Shown one piece after another: positions 26,418 to 37,472 of a DNA stretch of 64,000 bases. The position numbers and the translations under genes are program-made. The stretch's first letter is position 1; every line of letters begins with the position of its first letter. Origin of the DNA: Micromonospora chalcea (GTDB lineage: Bacteria; Actinomycetota; Actinomycetes; Mycobacteriales; Micromonosporaceae); assembly GCF_002926165.1 (NCBI RefSeq), contig NZ_MAGP01000001.1:310001-374000 (forward strand), read 5' to 3'. Below the pieces are notes generated by a model. That model had not been told where the DNA came from, did not search any database, and saw only the letters and a program-made list of their open reading frames with translations.

Positions 26418-27506
26418 ATGACCGTCGGACATCTCGGGACGGTCACCGACTCGGCGCCCGTCGACGCCGCGCTGCGGGACTTCTTCGCCGAGCGCCGCGC
26501 CGAGGCCCGCGAGCTGGGCGACGACTTCGCGGCCCTGGTCGCCGAGCTGGAGAGCTACGTGCTGCGGGGCGGCAAGCGCATCCGGCCCGCCTTCGCCTGG
26601 CTGGGCTGGATCGGCGCCGGCGGCGACCCGGAGGACCCGGTGGCCGGCGCGGTGCTGAACGCCTGCGCCGGGTTCGAGCTGCTGCACGCGTCCGGCCTGA
26701 TCCACGACGACATCATCGACGCGTCCCAGACCCGCCGCGGCCATCCCGCCGCGCATGTCGCGTACGCCGAACGGCACCGGGCGCGGCGCTTCTCCGGTGA
26801 CCCGGGCACGTTCGGCACCGGCACCGCCATCCTGATCGGCGACCTGGTCCTGATCTGGGCCGACGTCCTGGTTCGCGCCTCCGGCCTGCCGGCCGACGCG
26901 CACGTGCGGGTCTCGCCGGTGTGGTCGGCGGTGCGCTCCGAGGTCATGTACGGCCAGCTGCTCGACCTGATCAGCCAGGTCAGCCGGAGCGAGGACGTCG
27001 ACGCGGCGCTGCGCATCAACCAGTACAAGACCGCGTCGTACACGGTGGAGCGGCCACTGCAGTTCGGCGCGGCGATCGCCGGCGCGGACGACGACCTCTT
27101 CGCCGCCTACCGCGCCTTCGGCGCGGACGTCGGTATCGCGTTCCAGCTCCGCGACGACCTGCTCGGCGTGTTCGGCGACCCGGTGGTGACGGGCAAGCCG
27201 TCCGGCGACGACCTGCGGGAGGGCAAGCGGACGGTCCTGCTCGCCACGGCGCTCAAGCGCGCCGACGAACGGGACCCGGACGCGGCGGCCTACCTGCGGG
27301 CCAAGGTCGGCACCGACCTCGCCGACGAGGAGGTCGCCCGCATCCGTGGCATCTTCCGCGACGTCGGCGCGGTCGAGGAGATCGAGCGGCAGATCTCGCT
27401 GCGCACCGACCGCGCGCTGGCCGCGCCGGCGGCGAGCAGCGCCACCGCCCCCGCGAAACATCAGCTCGCCGACATGGCGATCAAGGCCACCCAGCGGGCG
27501 CAGTGA
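26418..27506 (+). CDS. Farnesyl (polyprenyl) diphosphate synthase
   Basis: 362 residues, all-helical trans-prenyltransferase. The first aspartate-rich motif is DDIID at 97-101 (in LIHDDIIDASQTRRG). The second is the DDLLGVFGD variant common in actinobacteria. It condenses isopentenyl and dimethylallyl diphosphates; farnesyl diphosphate is the expected product because the cluster's prenyltransferase needs C15, but residues ahead of DDIID do not settle chain length by eye. ATG 26418 was chosen over one 27 bases upstream. First gene of the mevalonate operon; its stop overlaps the next start (TGATG). Confidence 0.9.
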   Translation: MTVGHLGTVTDSAPVDAALRDFFAERRAEARELGDDFAALVAELESYVLRGGKRIRPAFAWLGWIGAGGDPEDPVAGAVLNACAGFELLHASGLIHDDIIDASQTRRGHPAAHVAYAERHRARRFSGDPGTFGTGTAILIGDLVLIWADVLVRASGLPADAHVRVSPVWSAVRSEVMYGQLLDLISQVSRSEDVDAALRINQYKTASYTVERPLQFGAAIAGADDDLFAAYRAFGADVGIAFQLRDDLLGVFGDPVVTGKPSGDDLREGKRTVLLATALKRADERDPDAAAYLRAKVGTDLADEEVARIRGIFRDVGAVEEIERQISLRTDRALAAPAASSATAPAKHQLADMAIKATQRAQ

Positions 27507-28550
27507 TGTCCACGGAACCGGTGACCGTCGTCGCCCGCCGCGTCCTCGACGACAGGGGTGACGGACCGGTCCGCCTCGGCGCCGGCCGCGCCCACGGCAA
27601 GGCCATCCTGCTGGGCGAGCACGCCGTCGTGTACGGCGCGCCGGCGCTCGCCGTACCGGTGCCGCAGCTGACCGCCGTGGCGAAGGCGCGGCGGGTCGGC
27701 GGCGACGGCCCGGACGAGATCTCGTTCGCCATCGCCGGGCTGGAGAGCCCGGAGGTGACGTCGCTGCCGACCGACGGTCTGCAGCACCTGGTGACGGAGT
27801 TCCGGCAGCGGGCCGCCGTCACCGAGCCGATGCGCGTCGACGTGCTCGTGGACTGCGCCATCCCGCAGGGCCGGGGGCTCGGCTCGAGCGCCGCCTGCGC
27901 CCGCGCCGCGGCTCTGGCCCTCGCGGACGCGTTCGACCGCCGCCTCGACGCCGGCACGGTGTTCGATCTGGTGCAGGCCTCGGAGAAGCTGGCGCACGGC
28001 CGGGCCAGCGGCATCGACGCGCTGGCCACCGGCGCGACCGCGCCGCTGATCTTCCGCAACGGCGTCGGCCGGGAACTGCCGGTCGCCCTGGCGGGCTCCG
28101 CGCGGCTGTCCGACCCGGCCGGGTTCGACGCGGTGCTCGTCATCGCCGACAGCGGCGTCAGCGGCAGCACCAGGGACGCGGTGGAGTTGCTGCGTGGCGC
28201 CTTCGAACGCTCCCCGCGCACGCGCGACGAGTTCGTCAGCCGGGTCACCAGCCTGACCGAGGCGGCGGCGCACGACCTGCTCCAGGGCCGGGTCGCCGAC
28301 TTCGGCGCGCGGCTGACCGAGAACCACCGGCTGCTGCGCGACGTGGGGATCAGCACCGACCGGATCGACCGGATGGTCGACGCCGCGCTCGCCGCGGGCA
28401 GCCCGGGCGCCAAGATCAGCGGCGGCGGGCTGGGCGGCTGCATGATCGCGCTGGCCGGGGACCGCCGGGAGTCCGCGGCGGTGGTGCGCGGCGTCCGGCA
28501 GGCGGGCGCCGTCCGCACCTGGGTCGTCCCGATGGGGAGGTTCGCCGGCC

Positions 28551-28561
<11 letters not shown>
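27506..28561 (+). CDS. mvaK1: Mevalonate kinase
   Basis: 351-residue GHMP kinase that phosphorylates mevalonate. Motifs: HGKAILLGEHAVVYG near residue 29, the ATP loop PQGRGLGSSAACA near 118 and the C-terminal glycine motif KISGGGLGG. The start overlaps the prenyl synthase stop by one base. Gene order MVK, MVD, PMK, type 2 isomerase, HMGR, HMGS matches mevalonate clusters of other actinomycetes that make terpenoid hybrids, which use it in addition to the housekeeping MEP route. Confidence 0.95.
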
Positions 28562-29587
<1,026 letters not shown>

Positions 29588-29591
<4 letters not shown>

Positions 29592-30697
29592 CCGGGCCGG
29601 GCGCCGTGCGCCACCACGCGCCGGGCAAGCTGTTCATCGCCGGTGAGTACGCGGTGCTGGAGCCGGGTCACCCGGCGCTGCTGGTGGCGGTCGACAGGGG
29701 AGTGGACGTCACCGTCTACGGCGCCGACGCCCACCTCGTGGTCGACTCCGACCTCCGCCCGGACCGGGCGCGCCTGCGGTGGCAGGACGGCCGGCTCGTC
29801 GCCGCGGACGACGGGCAGCCGGCGCCCGCCGACCTCGGCGCCGTGACCTCCGCGATCGAGGTGGTCGGCGAACTCCTGGCCGGGCGCGGACTGCGCCCGC
29901 TGCCGATGCGGGTGGCGATCACCAGCCGGCTGCACCGGGCCGGGACGAAGTTCGGGCTCGGGTCGAGCGGGGCGGTGAGCGTCGCCACGGTGACCGCCGT
30001 GGCCGCGTACCACGGGGTGGAGCTGTCGCTCGAATCGCGGTTCCGGCTGGCGATGCTGGCGACGGTGCGCGACGGCGCCGACGCCTCCGGCGGTGACCTG
30101 GCCGCGAGCGTCTGGGGCGGCTGGATCGCCTACCAGGCGCCCGACCGCGCCGCCGTACGCGACATGGCGCGGCGGCGCGGCGTGGAGGAGACGATGCGCG
30201 CGCCCTGGCCGGGCCTGCGGGTCCGGCGGCTGCCACCACCGCGTGGCCTCGCGCTGGAGGTGGGCTGGACCGGTGAGCCGGCCAGCAGCAGCGCGCTGAC
30301 CGGGCGGCTGGCCGCCTCCCGGTGGCGGGGCAGCGCCGCGCGGTGGAGCTTCACCAGCCGCAGCCAGGAGTGCGTACGCACCGCGATCGACGCGCTGGAG
30401 CGGGGCGACGACCAGGAACTTCTGCACCAGGTCCGGCGGGCCCGGCACGTGCTCGCCGAGCTGGACGACGAGGTCCGGCTCGGCATCTTCACCCCCCGCC
30501 TGACGGCGCTGTGCGACGCCGCCGAGACCGTCGGCGGCGCGGCCAAGCCGTCCGGCGCCGGCGGCGGCGACTGCGGCATCGCGTTGCTGGACGCCGCCGC
30601 CGCGACGCAGACCGCGCGGCTGCGCGAGCAGTGGGCCGCCGCCGGGGTGCTCCCCATGCCGGTCCAGGTCCACCAGACGAACGGGAGCGCGCGATGA
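29588..30697 (+). CDS. mvaK2: Phosphomevalonate kinase
   Basis: 369-residue GHMP kinase of the bacterial phosphomevalonate type, with APGKLFIAGEYAVLEPG near residue 9, FGLGSSGAVSVAT near 121 and a C-terminal GAGGGDCG. It makes mevalonate 5-diphosphate. Starts with GTG at 29588 overlapping the decarboxylase stop (GTGA), and its own stop overlaps the isomerase start (ATGA). Confidence 0.94.
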
Positions 30698-31776
30698 TCG
30701 CCAACCGCAAGGACGACCACGTCCGGCTCGCCGCCGAGCAGCAGGACCGGCTCGGCGGTCACCACGAGTTCGACGACGTGTCGTTCGTGCACCACGCACT
30801 GGCCGGCATCGACCGGTCCGACGTCTCGCTGGCCACCTCGTTCGGCGGCATCGACTGGCCGGTGCCACTGTGCATCAACGCGATGACCGGCGGCAGCACC
30901 AAGACCGGCCTGATCAACCGGGACCTGGCGATCGCGGCCCGGGAGACCGGCGTACCCGTCGCGACCGGGTCGATGAGCGCCTACTTCGCCGACGAGTCGG
31001 TGGCCGAGACGTTCAGCGTGATGCGCCGGGAGAACCCGGACGGGTTCATCATGGCCAACGTCAACGCCACCGCCTCCGTCGAGCGGGCCCGGCGGGCCGT
31101 CGACCTGATGCGGGCCGACGCGCTGCAGATCCACCTGAACACCATCCAGGAGACGGTGATGCCGGAGGGGGACCGGTCGTTCGCCGCCTGGGGACCGCGG
31201 ATCGAACAGATCGTCGCCGGCGTCGGTGTCCCGGTGATCGTCAAGGAGGTCGGCTTCGGGCTCAGCCGCGAGACGCTGCTGCGGCTGCGGGACATGGGTG
31301 TCCGGGTGGCCGACGTCGCCGGCCGGGGCGGCACGAACTTCGCCCGGATCGAGAACGACCGGCGCGACGCCGCCGACTACTCCTTCCTCGACGGGTGGGG
31401 GCAGTCGACACCCGCCTGCCTGCTCGACGCCCAGGGCGTCGACCTGCCCGTGCTGGCCTCCGGCGGGGTCCGTCACCCGCTCGACGTGGTCCGTGGGCTG
31501 GCGCTCGGCGCCGGCGCCGCCGGGGTGTCCGGGCTGTTCCTGCGGACGCTCCTGGACGGCGGCGTGCCGGCGCTGCTGTCGCTGATCTCCACCTGGCTCG
31601 ACCAGATCGAAGCCCTGATGACCGCCCTGGGCGCGCGCACACCGGCCGACCTGACCCGGTGCGACCTGCTGATCCAGGGACGGCTGAGCGCGTTCTGCGC
31701 GGCCCGGGGCATCGACACCCACCGCCTCGCCACCCGCTCCGGCGCCACCCACGAGATGATCGGAGGCATTCGATGA
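30694..31776 (+). CDS. fni: Type 2 isopentenyl diphosphate isomerase
   Basis: 360-residue FMN enzyme that interconverts isopentenyl and dimethylallyl diphosphates. Recognised by the N-terminal RKDDHVRLA, the flavin-binding INAMTGGS near residue 64, QIHLNTIQE near 145 and VAGRGGTNFARIE near 206. Coupled by ATGA overlaps at both ends. This isomerase type commonly travels with mevalonate clusters. Confidence 0.96.
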   Translation: MIANRKDDHVRLAAEQQDRLGGHHEFDDVSFVHHALAGIDRSDVSLATSFGGIDWPVPLCINAMTGGSTKTGLINRDLAIAARETGVPVATGSMSAYFADESVAETFSVMRRENPDGFIMANVNATASVERARRAVDLMRADALQIHLNTIQETVMPEGDRSFAAWGPRIEQIVAGVGVPVIVKEVGFGLSRETLLRLRDMGVRVADVAGRGGTNFARIENDRRDAADYSFLDGWGQSTPACLLDAQGVDLPVLASGGVRHPLDVVRGLALGAGAAGVSGLFLRTLLDGGVPALLSLISTWLDQIEALMTALGARTPADLTRCDLLIQGRLSAFCAARGIDTHRLATRSGATHEMIGGIR

Positions 31777-32828
31777 ACGACGCCATCGCCGGTGTGCCCA
31801 TGAAATGGGTGGGTCCCGTGCGGATCTCGGGCAACGTGGCACAGGTCGAGACGGAGGTCCCGCTCGCCACGTACGAGTCGCCGCTCTGGCCGTCCGTGGG
31901 CCGGGGCGCGAAGATCTCCCGGCTGGTCGAGGCGGGCATCGTCGCCACGCTCGTCGACGAGCGCATGACCCGCTCGGTGTTCGTGCGCGCCAAGGACGCG
32001 CAGACCGCCTACCTGGCCTCGCTGGAGGTCGACGCGCGGTTCGACGAGCTGCGCGACATCGTGCGCACCTGCGGCAGGTTCGTCGAGCTGATCGGGTTCC
32101 ACCACGAGATCACCGCGAATCTGCTGTTCCTGCGGTTCAGTTTCACCACCGGTGACGCGTCCGGGCACAACATGGCGACGCTGGCCGCCGACGCGTTGCT
32201 GAAGCACATCCTGGACACCATTCCGGGAATCTCGTACGGCTCGATCTCGGGCAACTACTGCACCGACAAGAAGGCCACCGCGATAAACGGCATTCTCGGC
32301 CGGGGCAAGAACGTGGTCACCGAACTGGTGGTGCCACGGGAGATCGTCCACGACAGACTGCACACGACGGCGGCCGCGATCGCCCAGTTGAACGTGCACA
32401 AGAACATGATCGGCACATTGCTCGCCGGCGGTATCCGCTCGGCCAACGCGCACTACGCGAACATGCTGCTCGGGTTCTACCTGGCGACCGGGCAGGACGC
32501 CGCGAACATCGTCGAGGGCTCCCAGGGCGTGACGGTCGCCGAGGACCGCGACGGCGACCTCTACTTCTCCTGCACGCTGCCCAACCTGATCGTGGGCACC
32601 GTCGGCAACGGCAAGGGTCTCGGCTTCGTGGAGGAGAACCTGGAGCGGCTCGGCTGCCGCGCCGCCCGCGATCCGGGCGAGAACGCCCGGCGGCTCGCGG
32701 TCATCGCGGCCGCGACGGTGCTCTGCGGCGAACTGTCCCTGCTCGCCGCGCAGACCAACCCGGGCGAGCTGATGCGGGCGCACGTCCGGCTCGAACGCCC
32801 CACCGAGACCACGAAGATCGGAGCCTGA
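31773..32828 (+). CDS. mvaA: Hydroxymethylglutaryl-CoA reductase
   Basis: 351 residues without membrane domain. The catalytic lysine region is YCTDKKATAIN, the aspartate segment is TTGDASGHNM, and GTVGNGKGLGF and the C-terminal MRAHVRLER (likely catalytic histidine) are visible. It reduces HMG-CoA to mevalonate, the committed step. Usual class I sequences have GDAMGMN; here it is GDASGHN, as in other actinomycete cluster enzymes. ATGA overlap with the isomerase; two bases separate it from the synthase. Confidence 0.94.
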   Translation: MNDAIAGVPMKWVGPVRISGNVAQVETEVPLATYESPLWPSVGRGAKISRLVEAGIVATLVDERMTRSVFVRAKDAQTAYLASLEVDARFDELRDIVRTCGRFVELIGFHHEITANLLFLRFSFTTGDASGHNMATLAADALLKHILDTIPGISYGSISGNYCTDKKATAINGILGRGKNVVTELVVPREIVHDRLHTTAAAIAQLNVHKNMIGTLLAGGIRSANAHYANMLLGFYLATGQDAANIVEGSQGVTVAEDRDGDLYFSCTLPNLIVGTVGNGKGLGFVEENLERLGCRAARDPGENARRLAVIAAATVLCGELSLLAAQTNPGELMRAHVRLERPTETTKIGA

Positions 32829-32830
32829 CG

Positions 32831-34006
32831 ATGGCCGCGAGACCCGCCGTCGGCATCCACGACCTGTCCGCCGCGACGACGCACCACGTGCTGACGCACG
32901 CCACGCTGGCCGCCACCAACGGCACCGACGTGGCCAAGTACCACCGGGGCATCGGCCTGCGGGCGATGAGCGTGCCCGCCCCGGACGAGGACATCGTGAC
33001 CATGGCCGCTGCCGCCGCCGCGCCGGTCGTCGCCCGCCACGGCACCGACCGGATCCGGACCATCGTGTTCGCCACCGAGTCGTCGGTCGACCAGGCGAAG
33101 GCGGCCGGGATACACGTCCACTCCCTGCTCGGCTTCCCCTCGGCCACCCGGGTGGTCGAGCTGAAGCAGGCCTGCTACGGCGGTACGGCGGGACTGCAGT
33201 TCGCCGTCGGCCTGGTGCACCGCGACCCGTCGCAGCAGGTCCTGGTGATCGCAAGCGACGTGTCGAAGTACGCGCTGGGCGAGCCCGGCGAGGCGACCCA
33301 GGGCGCCGCGGCGGTCGCCATGCTCGTCGGCGCGGACCCGGCTCTGGTACGCGTCGAGGACCCGTCGGGCATGTTCACCGCCGACGTCATGGACTTCTGG
33401 CGGCCGAACTACCGCACCACCGCCCTGGTCGACGGGCACGAGTCCATCTCCGCCTACCTGCAGGCGGTGGAGGGCTCGTGGAAGGACTACACCGAGCGCG
33501 GCGGCCGCGCGCTGGACGAGTTCGGCGCGTTCTGCTACCACCAGCCGTTCCCCAGGATGGCCGACAAGGCGCACCGGCACCTGCTCAACTACTGCGGGCG
33601 CGACGTCGACGACGCGCTGGTCGCCGGCGCCATCGGGCACACCACCGGGTACAACGCCGAGATCGGCAACAGCTACACCGCGTCGATGTACCTCGGGCTC
33701 GCGGCGCTGCTCGACACCGCCGACGACCTGAGCGGCCGGACCGTCGGCTTCCTCAGCTACGGCTCCGGCAGCGTCGCCGAGTTCTTCGCCGGCACCGTCG
33801 TGCCCGGGTACCGCGAGCACACGCGACCCGACCAGCACCGCGCGGCGATCGACAGGCGGCAGGAGGTCGACTACGACACGTACCGGGAGCTGCACGAGCA
33901 CGCCTTCCCGGTCGACGGCGGTGACTATCCCGTGCCGGCGGTGACCACCGGCCCGTACCGGCTGGCCGGGCTCTCCGGCCACAAGCGCGTCTACGAGCCG
34001 CGATAG
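32831..34006 (+). CDS. mvaS: Hydroxymethylglutaryl-CoA synthase
   Basis: 391-residue thiolase-fold enzyme that condenses acetyl-CoA and acetoacetyl-CoA. Catalytic glutamate (ATESSVDQAK), cysteine (ELKQACYGGTAG, near 117) and histidine (YHQPFPRMADKAH, near 237) are in place. No acetoacetyl-CoA synthase gene (NphT7 type) follows it as in some mevalonate clusters, so that substrate must come from elsewhere. Confidence 0.95.
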   Translation: MAARPAVGIHDLSAATTHHVLTHATLAATNGTDVAKYHRGIGLRAMSVPAPDEDIVTMAAAAAAPVVARHGTDRIRTIVFATESSVDQAKAAGIHVHSLLGFPSATRVVELKQACYGGTAGLQFAVGLVHRDPSQQVLVIASDVSKYALGEPGEATQGAAAVAMLVGADPALVRVEDPSGMFTADVMDFWRPNYRTTALVDGHESISAYLQAVEGSWKDYTERGGRALDEFGAFCYHQPFPRMADKAHRHLLNYCGRDVDDALVAGAIGHTTGYNAEIGNSYTASMYLGLAALLDTADDLSGRTVGFLSYGSGSVAEFFAGTVVPGYREHTRPDQHRAAIDRRQEVDYDTYRELHEHAFPVDGGDYPVPAVTTGPYRLAGLSGHKRVYEPR

Positions 34007-34057
34007 CGACCGGCCACGCCGGGCGCCCCGACCGAACGACACATGCTTGGAGGATCG

Positions 34058-34948
34058 ATGTCCGGAACTCCCGAGGTGGCCGAGCTCTACTCGACCATCG
34101 AGGAATCGGCCCGGCAGCTGGACGTGCCCTGTTCGCGCGACCGGGTCTGGCCCGTCCTGTCCGCGTACGGCGACGCGTTCGCGCATCCCGAGGCGGTGGT
34201 CGCCTTCCGGGTGGCGACCGCGCTGCGTCACGCGGGCGAGCTGGACTGCCGGTTCCGGACGCATCCGGACGACCGGGACCCGTACGCCTCGGCGATCGCC
34301 CGGGGCCTCACCCCGCGGACCGACCACCCCATCGGCGGCCTGCTCGCCGAGGTGCACCGGCGCTGCCCGGTGGAGAGCCACGGCATCGACTTCGGGGTGG
34401 TGGGCGGCTTCAAGAAGATCTACGCGGCCTTCGCCCCGGACGAGTTGCAGGTGGCCTCGGCGCTCGCCGGCATCCCGGCGATGCCCCGCAGCCTCGCCGC
34501 GAACGCCGGGTTCTTCACCCGGCACGGTCTCGACGACCGGGTCGGCGTGCTGGGCTTCGACTACCCGGCCCGGACCGTGAACGTCTACTTCAACGACGTG
34601 CCGCGCGAGTGCTTCGAGCCGGAGACGATCCGGTCGACGCTGCGGCGGACCGGGATGGCCGAGCCGAGCGAGCAGATGCTGCGGCTCGGCGCCGGGGCGT
34701 TCGGGCTCTACGTGACGCTGGGCTGGGACTCCCCGGAGATCGAACGGATTTGCTACGCCGCGGCGACAACGGATCTGACCACGCTTCCCGTACCCGTGGA
34801 ACCGGAGATCGAGAAGTTCGTGAAAAGCGTTCCGTACGGCGGCGGGGACCGCAAGTTCGTCTACGGCGTGGCGCTGACCCCGAAGGGCGAGTACTACAAA
34901 CTCGAGTCGCACTACAAATGGAAGCCGGGCGCGGTGAACTTCATTTGA
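34058..34948 (+). CDS. dzmP: ABBA aromatic prenyltransferase (diazepinomicin farnesyltransferase)
   Basis: 296 residues of the CloQ/NphB family (beta-barrel, soluble, without aspartate-rich motifs). Family-like stretches are VVGGFKKIYAAF near 121 and the end segment FVYGVALTPKGEYYKLESHY. The diazepinomicin enzyme DzmP is reported to farnesylate the amide nitrogen of the dibenzodiazepinone; I assign the symbol from family, context and memory of that work. ATG 34058 follows a clear GGAGG; an in-frame ATG 15 bases earlier overlaps it. Last gene of the mevalonate operon, with a terminator behind it. Confidence 0.85.
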   Translation: MSGTPEVAELYSTIEESARQLDVPCSRDRVWPVLSAYGDAFAHPEAVVAFRVATALRHAGELDCRFRTHPDDRDPYASAIARGLTPRTDHPIGGLLAEVHRRCPVESHGIDFGVVGGFKKIYAAFAPDELQVASALAGIPAMPRSLAANAGFFTRHGLDDRVGVLGFDYPARTVNVYFNDVPRECFEPETIRSTLRRTGMAEPSEQMLRLGAGAFGLYVTLGWDSPEIERICYAAATTDLTTLPVPVEPEIEKFVKSVPYGGGDRKFVYGVALTPKGEYYKLESHYKWKPGAVNFI

Positions 34949-34955
34949 ACACCCG

Positions 34956-34982
34956 CCGGTGCCGCCCGGCCGGCGGCACCGG
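34956..34982 (+). terminator. Terminator of the mevalonate-prenyltransferase operon
   Basis: Perfect 11-base arms (CCGGTGCCGCC and complement) with a five-base loop, eight bases after the prenyltransferase stop codon. Confidence 0.75.
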
Positions 34983-35038
34983 GATCAATGCCTGTTCGCT
35001 CGGGGCTCAACCCTGGCACCCTCCGCTAAAGTGCGATT

Positions 35039-36172
35039 ATGAGGACTGGACTGTCCAGTGTGTGGGCCCGGGTGAAGAACTGGGTCATCGCGGTCGGTGT
35101 GGCGGCGGTGCTGCTGATCAGCGCGCTGGCCGGTGACCATCCCGCCCCCGACGGCCTCGGGCTGCTCGGCTACGCGCTGGTGGTGGCGAGCGGCCTGGCG
35201 CTGGCCGCCAGTCGCCGGGCTCCGGTCGCCGTGCTGGTCGCCACCGGGCTGTGCGTGGTGGGCTACAACGCGGTCGGCTTCGGGGTGCCGGCCATCGCGT
35301 ACCTGTTCGCGGTGTACGCGGCGGTCCGGGCCGGGCACCGGCTCGTCACGCTCGGGGTGAGCGCGGCCCTGCTCGTCGTGCTGCCGCTGGCGATCATGGC
35401 CTCGCCGGCGGACGGCGCCCTCAAGGAGGCGCTCGCGCAGTCGCGGGGCGTGCTCGAACTGGCCTGGCTGGTCGCCGCGGCGGCGGCCGGTGAGGCGTTG
35501 CGGCAGGCCGAGCGGCGGGCGGACGAGGCGGAGCGCACCCGCGAGGAGACCGCCCGGCTGCGCGCGACCCAGGAGCGGCTGCACATCGCACGGGAGCTGC
35601 ACGACTCGCTCACCCACCAGATCTCGATCATCAAAGTGCAGGCGGAGGTCGCGGTCCACCTGGCCCGTAAGCGCGGCGAGCAGGTGCCGGAGTCGCTGCT
35701 GGCGATCCAGGAGGCCGGCCGGGCGGCGACCCGGGAGCTGCGCGCGACCCTGGAGACGCTGCGCGACCTGACCAAGTCCCCGTCGCACGGGCTCGACCAC
35801 CTCCCGGAACTGCTGGCCGGGGCCGAGAAGATCGGCCTGGCCACCACGCTGACGATCGAGGGTGACCAGCGGGACGTGCCGGAGGCGGTGGGCCGCACCG
35901 CGTACCGGATCGTCCAGGAGTCGCTCACCAACACGGCCCGGCACGCCTCCGCCGCGGCCGCCGCGGTCCGCATCGACTACCGCCCGGACGCGCTGAGCAT
36001 CCGGATCGACGACGACGGCACGGCCCGGCCGGGCGTCGCCCCGGTGCCCGGCGTCGGGCTGCTCGGGATGCACGAGCGGGTCCTCGCGCTGGGCGGCCGG
36101 CTCCGGGCGGAACCCCGCAGCGGCGGCGGGTTCACCGTCCAGGCCGAACTCCCGGTGGTGCGCGTCCCATGA
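35039..36172 (+). CDS. NarL-type sensor histidine kinase
   Basis: 377 residues: four or five N-terminal membrane helices (about 15-145), a short coiled-coil linker rich in Arg/Glu, the HisKA_3 phospho-acceptor region with histidine in ARELHDSLTHQIS (about 187) and an HATPase domain (YRIVQESLTNTARHA). The signal must be sensed in or at the membrane because there is no large outer domain. The stop overlaps the response regulator start (ATGA). Confidence 0.92.
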   Translation: MRTGLSSVWARVKNWVIAVGVAAVLLISALAGDHPAPDGLGLLGYALVVASGLALAASRRAPVAVLVATGLCVVGYNAVGFGVPAIAYLFAVYAAVRAGHRLVTLGVSAALLVVLPLAIMASPADGALKEALAQSRGVLELAWLVAAAAAGEALRQAERRADEAERTREETARLRATQERLHIARELHDSLTHQISIIKVQAEVAVHLARKRGEQVPESLLAIQEAGRAATRELRATLETLRDLTKSPSHGLDHLPELLAGAEKIGLATTLTIEGDQRDVPEAVGRTAYRIVQESLTNTARHASAAAAAVRIDYRPDALSIRIDDDGTARPGVAPVPGVGLLGMHERVLALGGRLRAEPRSGGGFTVQAELPVVRVP

Positions 36173-36831
36173 TCAGGATCATGTTGCTCGACGACCAGCC
36201 GCTGCTGCGCAGCGGGTTCCGCGCGCTGCTGGACGCCGAGGACGACATCGAGGTGGTGGCCGAGGGCGGGAACGGCCGGGAGGGCCTGGCCCTGGCCCGG
36301 CACCACCTGCCCGACCTCGCCCTGATCGACATCCAGATGCCGGTCATGGACGGCGTCGAGACGACCCGGCAGATCGTCGCGGACCCGGCGCTGGCCGGGG
36401 TGCGCGTGGTCATCCTGACCAACTACGGCCTCGACGAGTACGTCTTCCACGCGCTGCGCGCCGGCGCCACCGGCTTCCTGGTCAAGGACATCGAGCCGGA
36501 CGACCTGCTGCACGCCGTGCGGGTAGCCGCGCGCGGGGACGCGCTGCTCGCGCCGTCGATCACCCGGATGCTGATCAACAGGTACGTGTCGGAGCCGCTC
36601 TGCGCGGACGTCACGCCCGGCATGGAGGAGCTGACCAACCGGGAACGCGAGGCGGTCGCGCTGGCCGCCCGGGGCCTGTCCAACGACGAGATCGCCGATC
36701 GCATGGTGATCAGCCCGCTGACCGCGAAGACCCACGTCAACCGCGCCATGACCAAGCTCCAGGCCCGTGACCGCGCACAGCTGGTGGTGTTCGCCTACGA
36801 GTCCGGCCTGGTGTCACCCGGCAATCGCTGA
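36169..36831 (+). CDS. NarL/FixJ-family response regulator
   Basis: 220 residues. The receiver domain has acidic residues in MLLDDQPLLR, the phospho-acceptor aspartate in LPDLALIDIQMP (near 52) and lysine in FLVKDIEP. The C-terminal LuxR helix-turn-helix spans 150-205 (LSNDEIADRMVISPLTAKTHV). Partner of the upstream kinase. Whether it controls the cluster is unknown. Confidence 0.93.
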   Translation: MIRIMLLDDQPLLRSGFRALLDAEDDIEVVAEGGNGREGLALARHHLPDLALIDIQMPVMDGVETTRQIVADPALAGVRVVILTNYGLDEYVFHALRAGATGFLVKDIEPDDLLHAVRVAARGDALLAPSITRMLINRYVSEPLCADVTPGMEELTNREREAVALAARGLSNDEIADRMVISPLTAKTHVNRAMTKLQARDRAQLVVFAYESGLVSPGNR

Positions 36832-36851
36832 CCGGGCGGCACGGCCCGGTC
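36830..36851 (+). terminator. Terminator after two-component operon
   Basis: GACCGGGC and GCCCGGTC flank a six-base loop and overlap the regulator stop codon. Confidence 0.55.
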
Positions 36852-37022
36852 TGTCGCTCGCAGTGCTGCGACTGCGGTATACGGCTGCTCCGCGCGCAGA
36901 CGCCGCACCGCGGGAATACCGTCACCGCAGTAGATCGATTGTCTCCATCGGCATGACGACCCGTAGCGGAGTCGTTACCTACGCTGGCGCAGATGCCTGT
37001 TCCCGCAGCCGAAGGGGCTCCC

Positions 37023-37418
37023 ATGTTCATCCGTCGTCTGCTCACCGCCGCCGCAACCGGCGTCCTCGGTGGGCTCGCACTCGTCGCGCCGGCGGCCGCG
37101 CAGGTGACGGCCGCCGACGGTGACGGTGGTTCCGGCCGGGCCGGGTCCGTGCTGGCGCTCGCGCTCGCGTTGCTCGGCCTCGTCCTGGGCGTGTGGGCGT
37201 TGCGCTCCGCGGGGCGCGGCGGCGGTCGTGGCAACGCGGTCGCCGCGCTGGTGCTCGCGGCGGCCGGCCTGATCGCCGGTGTGGTCGCCCTGGCCGGCTC
37301 CGACGGCGGTGTCGGCAGCGGCAACGGCCGTGGCGGTGCCATCGTGTCCGTCGTGCTGGCGCTGATCGGGATCGCCGTCGGCGGTCTGGCATTCACCCGC
37401 TCCCGGCGCGCCGCCTGA
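37023..37418 (+). CDS. Small secreted/membrane protein with glycine-rich repeats of helices
   Basis: 131 residues from ATG 37023. A signal-type N-terminus (RRLLTAAATG then a hydrophobic stretch ending in APAAAQ) is followed by three hydrophobic helices separated by glycine-rich turns. It resembles small actinobacterial membrane proteins of unknown function (DUF6223-like). No catalytic motif. It precedes another small membrane protein and a multicopper oxidase in the same direction. Confidence 0.7.
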   Translation: MFIRRLLTAAATGVLGGLALVAPAAAQVTAADGDGGSGRAGSVLALALALLGLVLGVWALRSAGRGGGRGNAVAALVLAAAGLIAGVVALAGSDGGVGSGNGRGGAIVSVVLALIGIAVGGLAFTRSRRAA

Positions 37419-37472
37419 CCGGCGCCGCCGACCGAACACCCCGGTGACCCAACCGACCCGAAGGGGAGTCCC

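Noticed and set aside
26418-27506. Geranylgeranyl rather than farnesyl diphosphate synthase
   Set aside because: Residues before DDIID do not decide chain length by eye; farnesyl was kept because of the prenyltransferase context.
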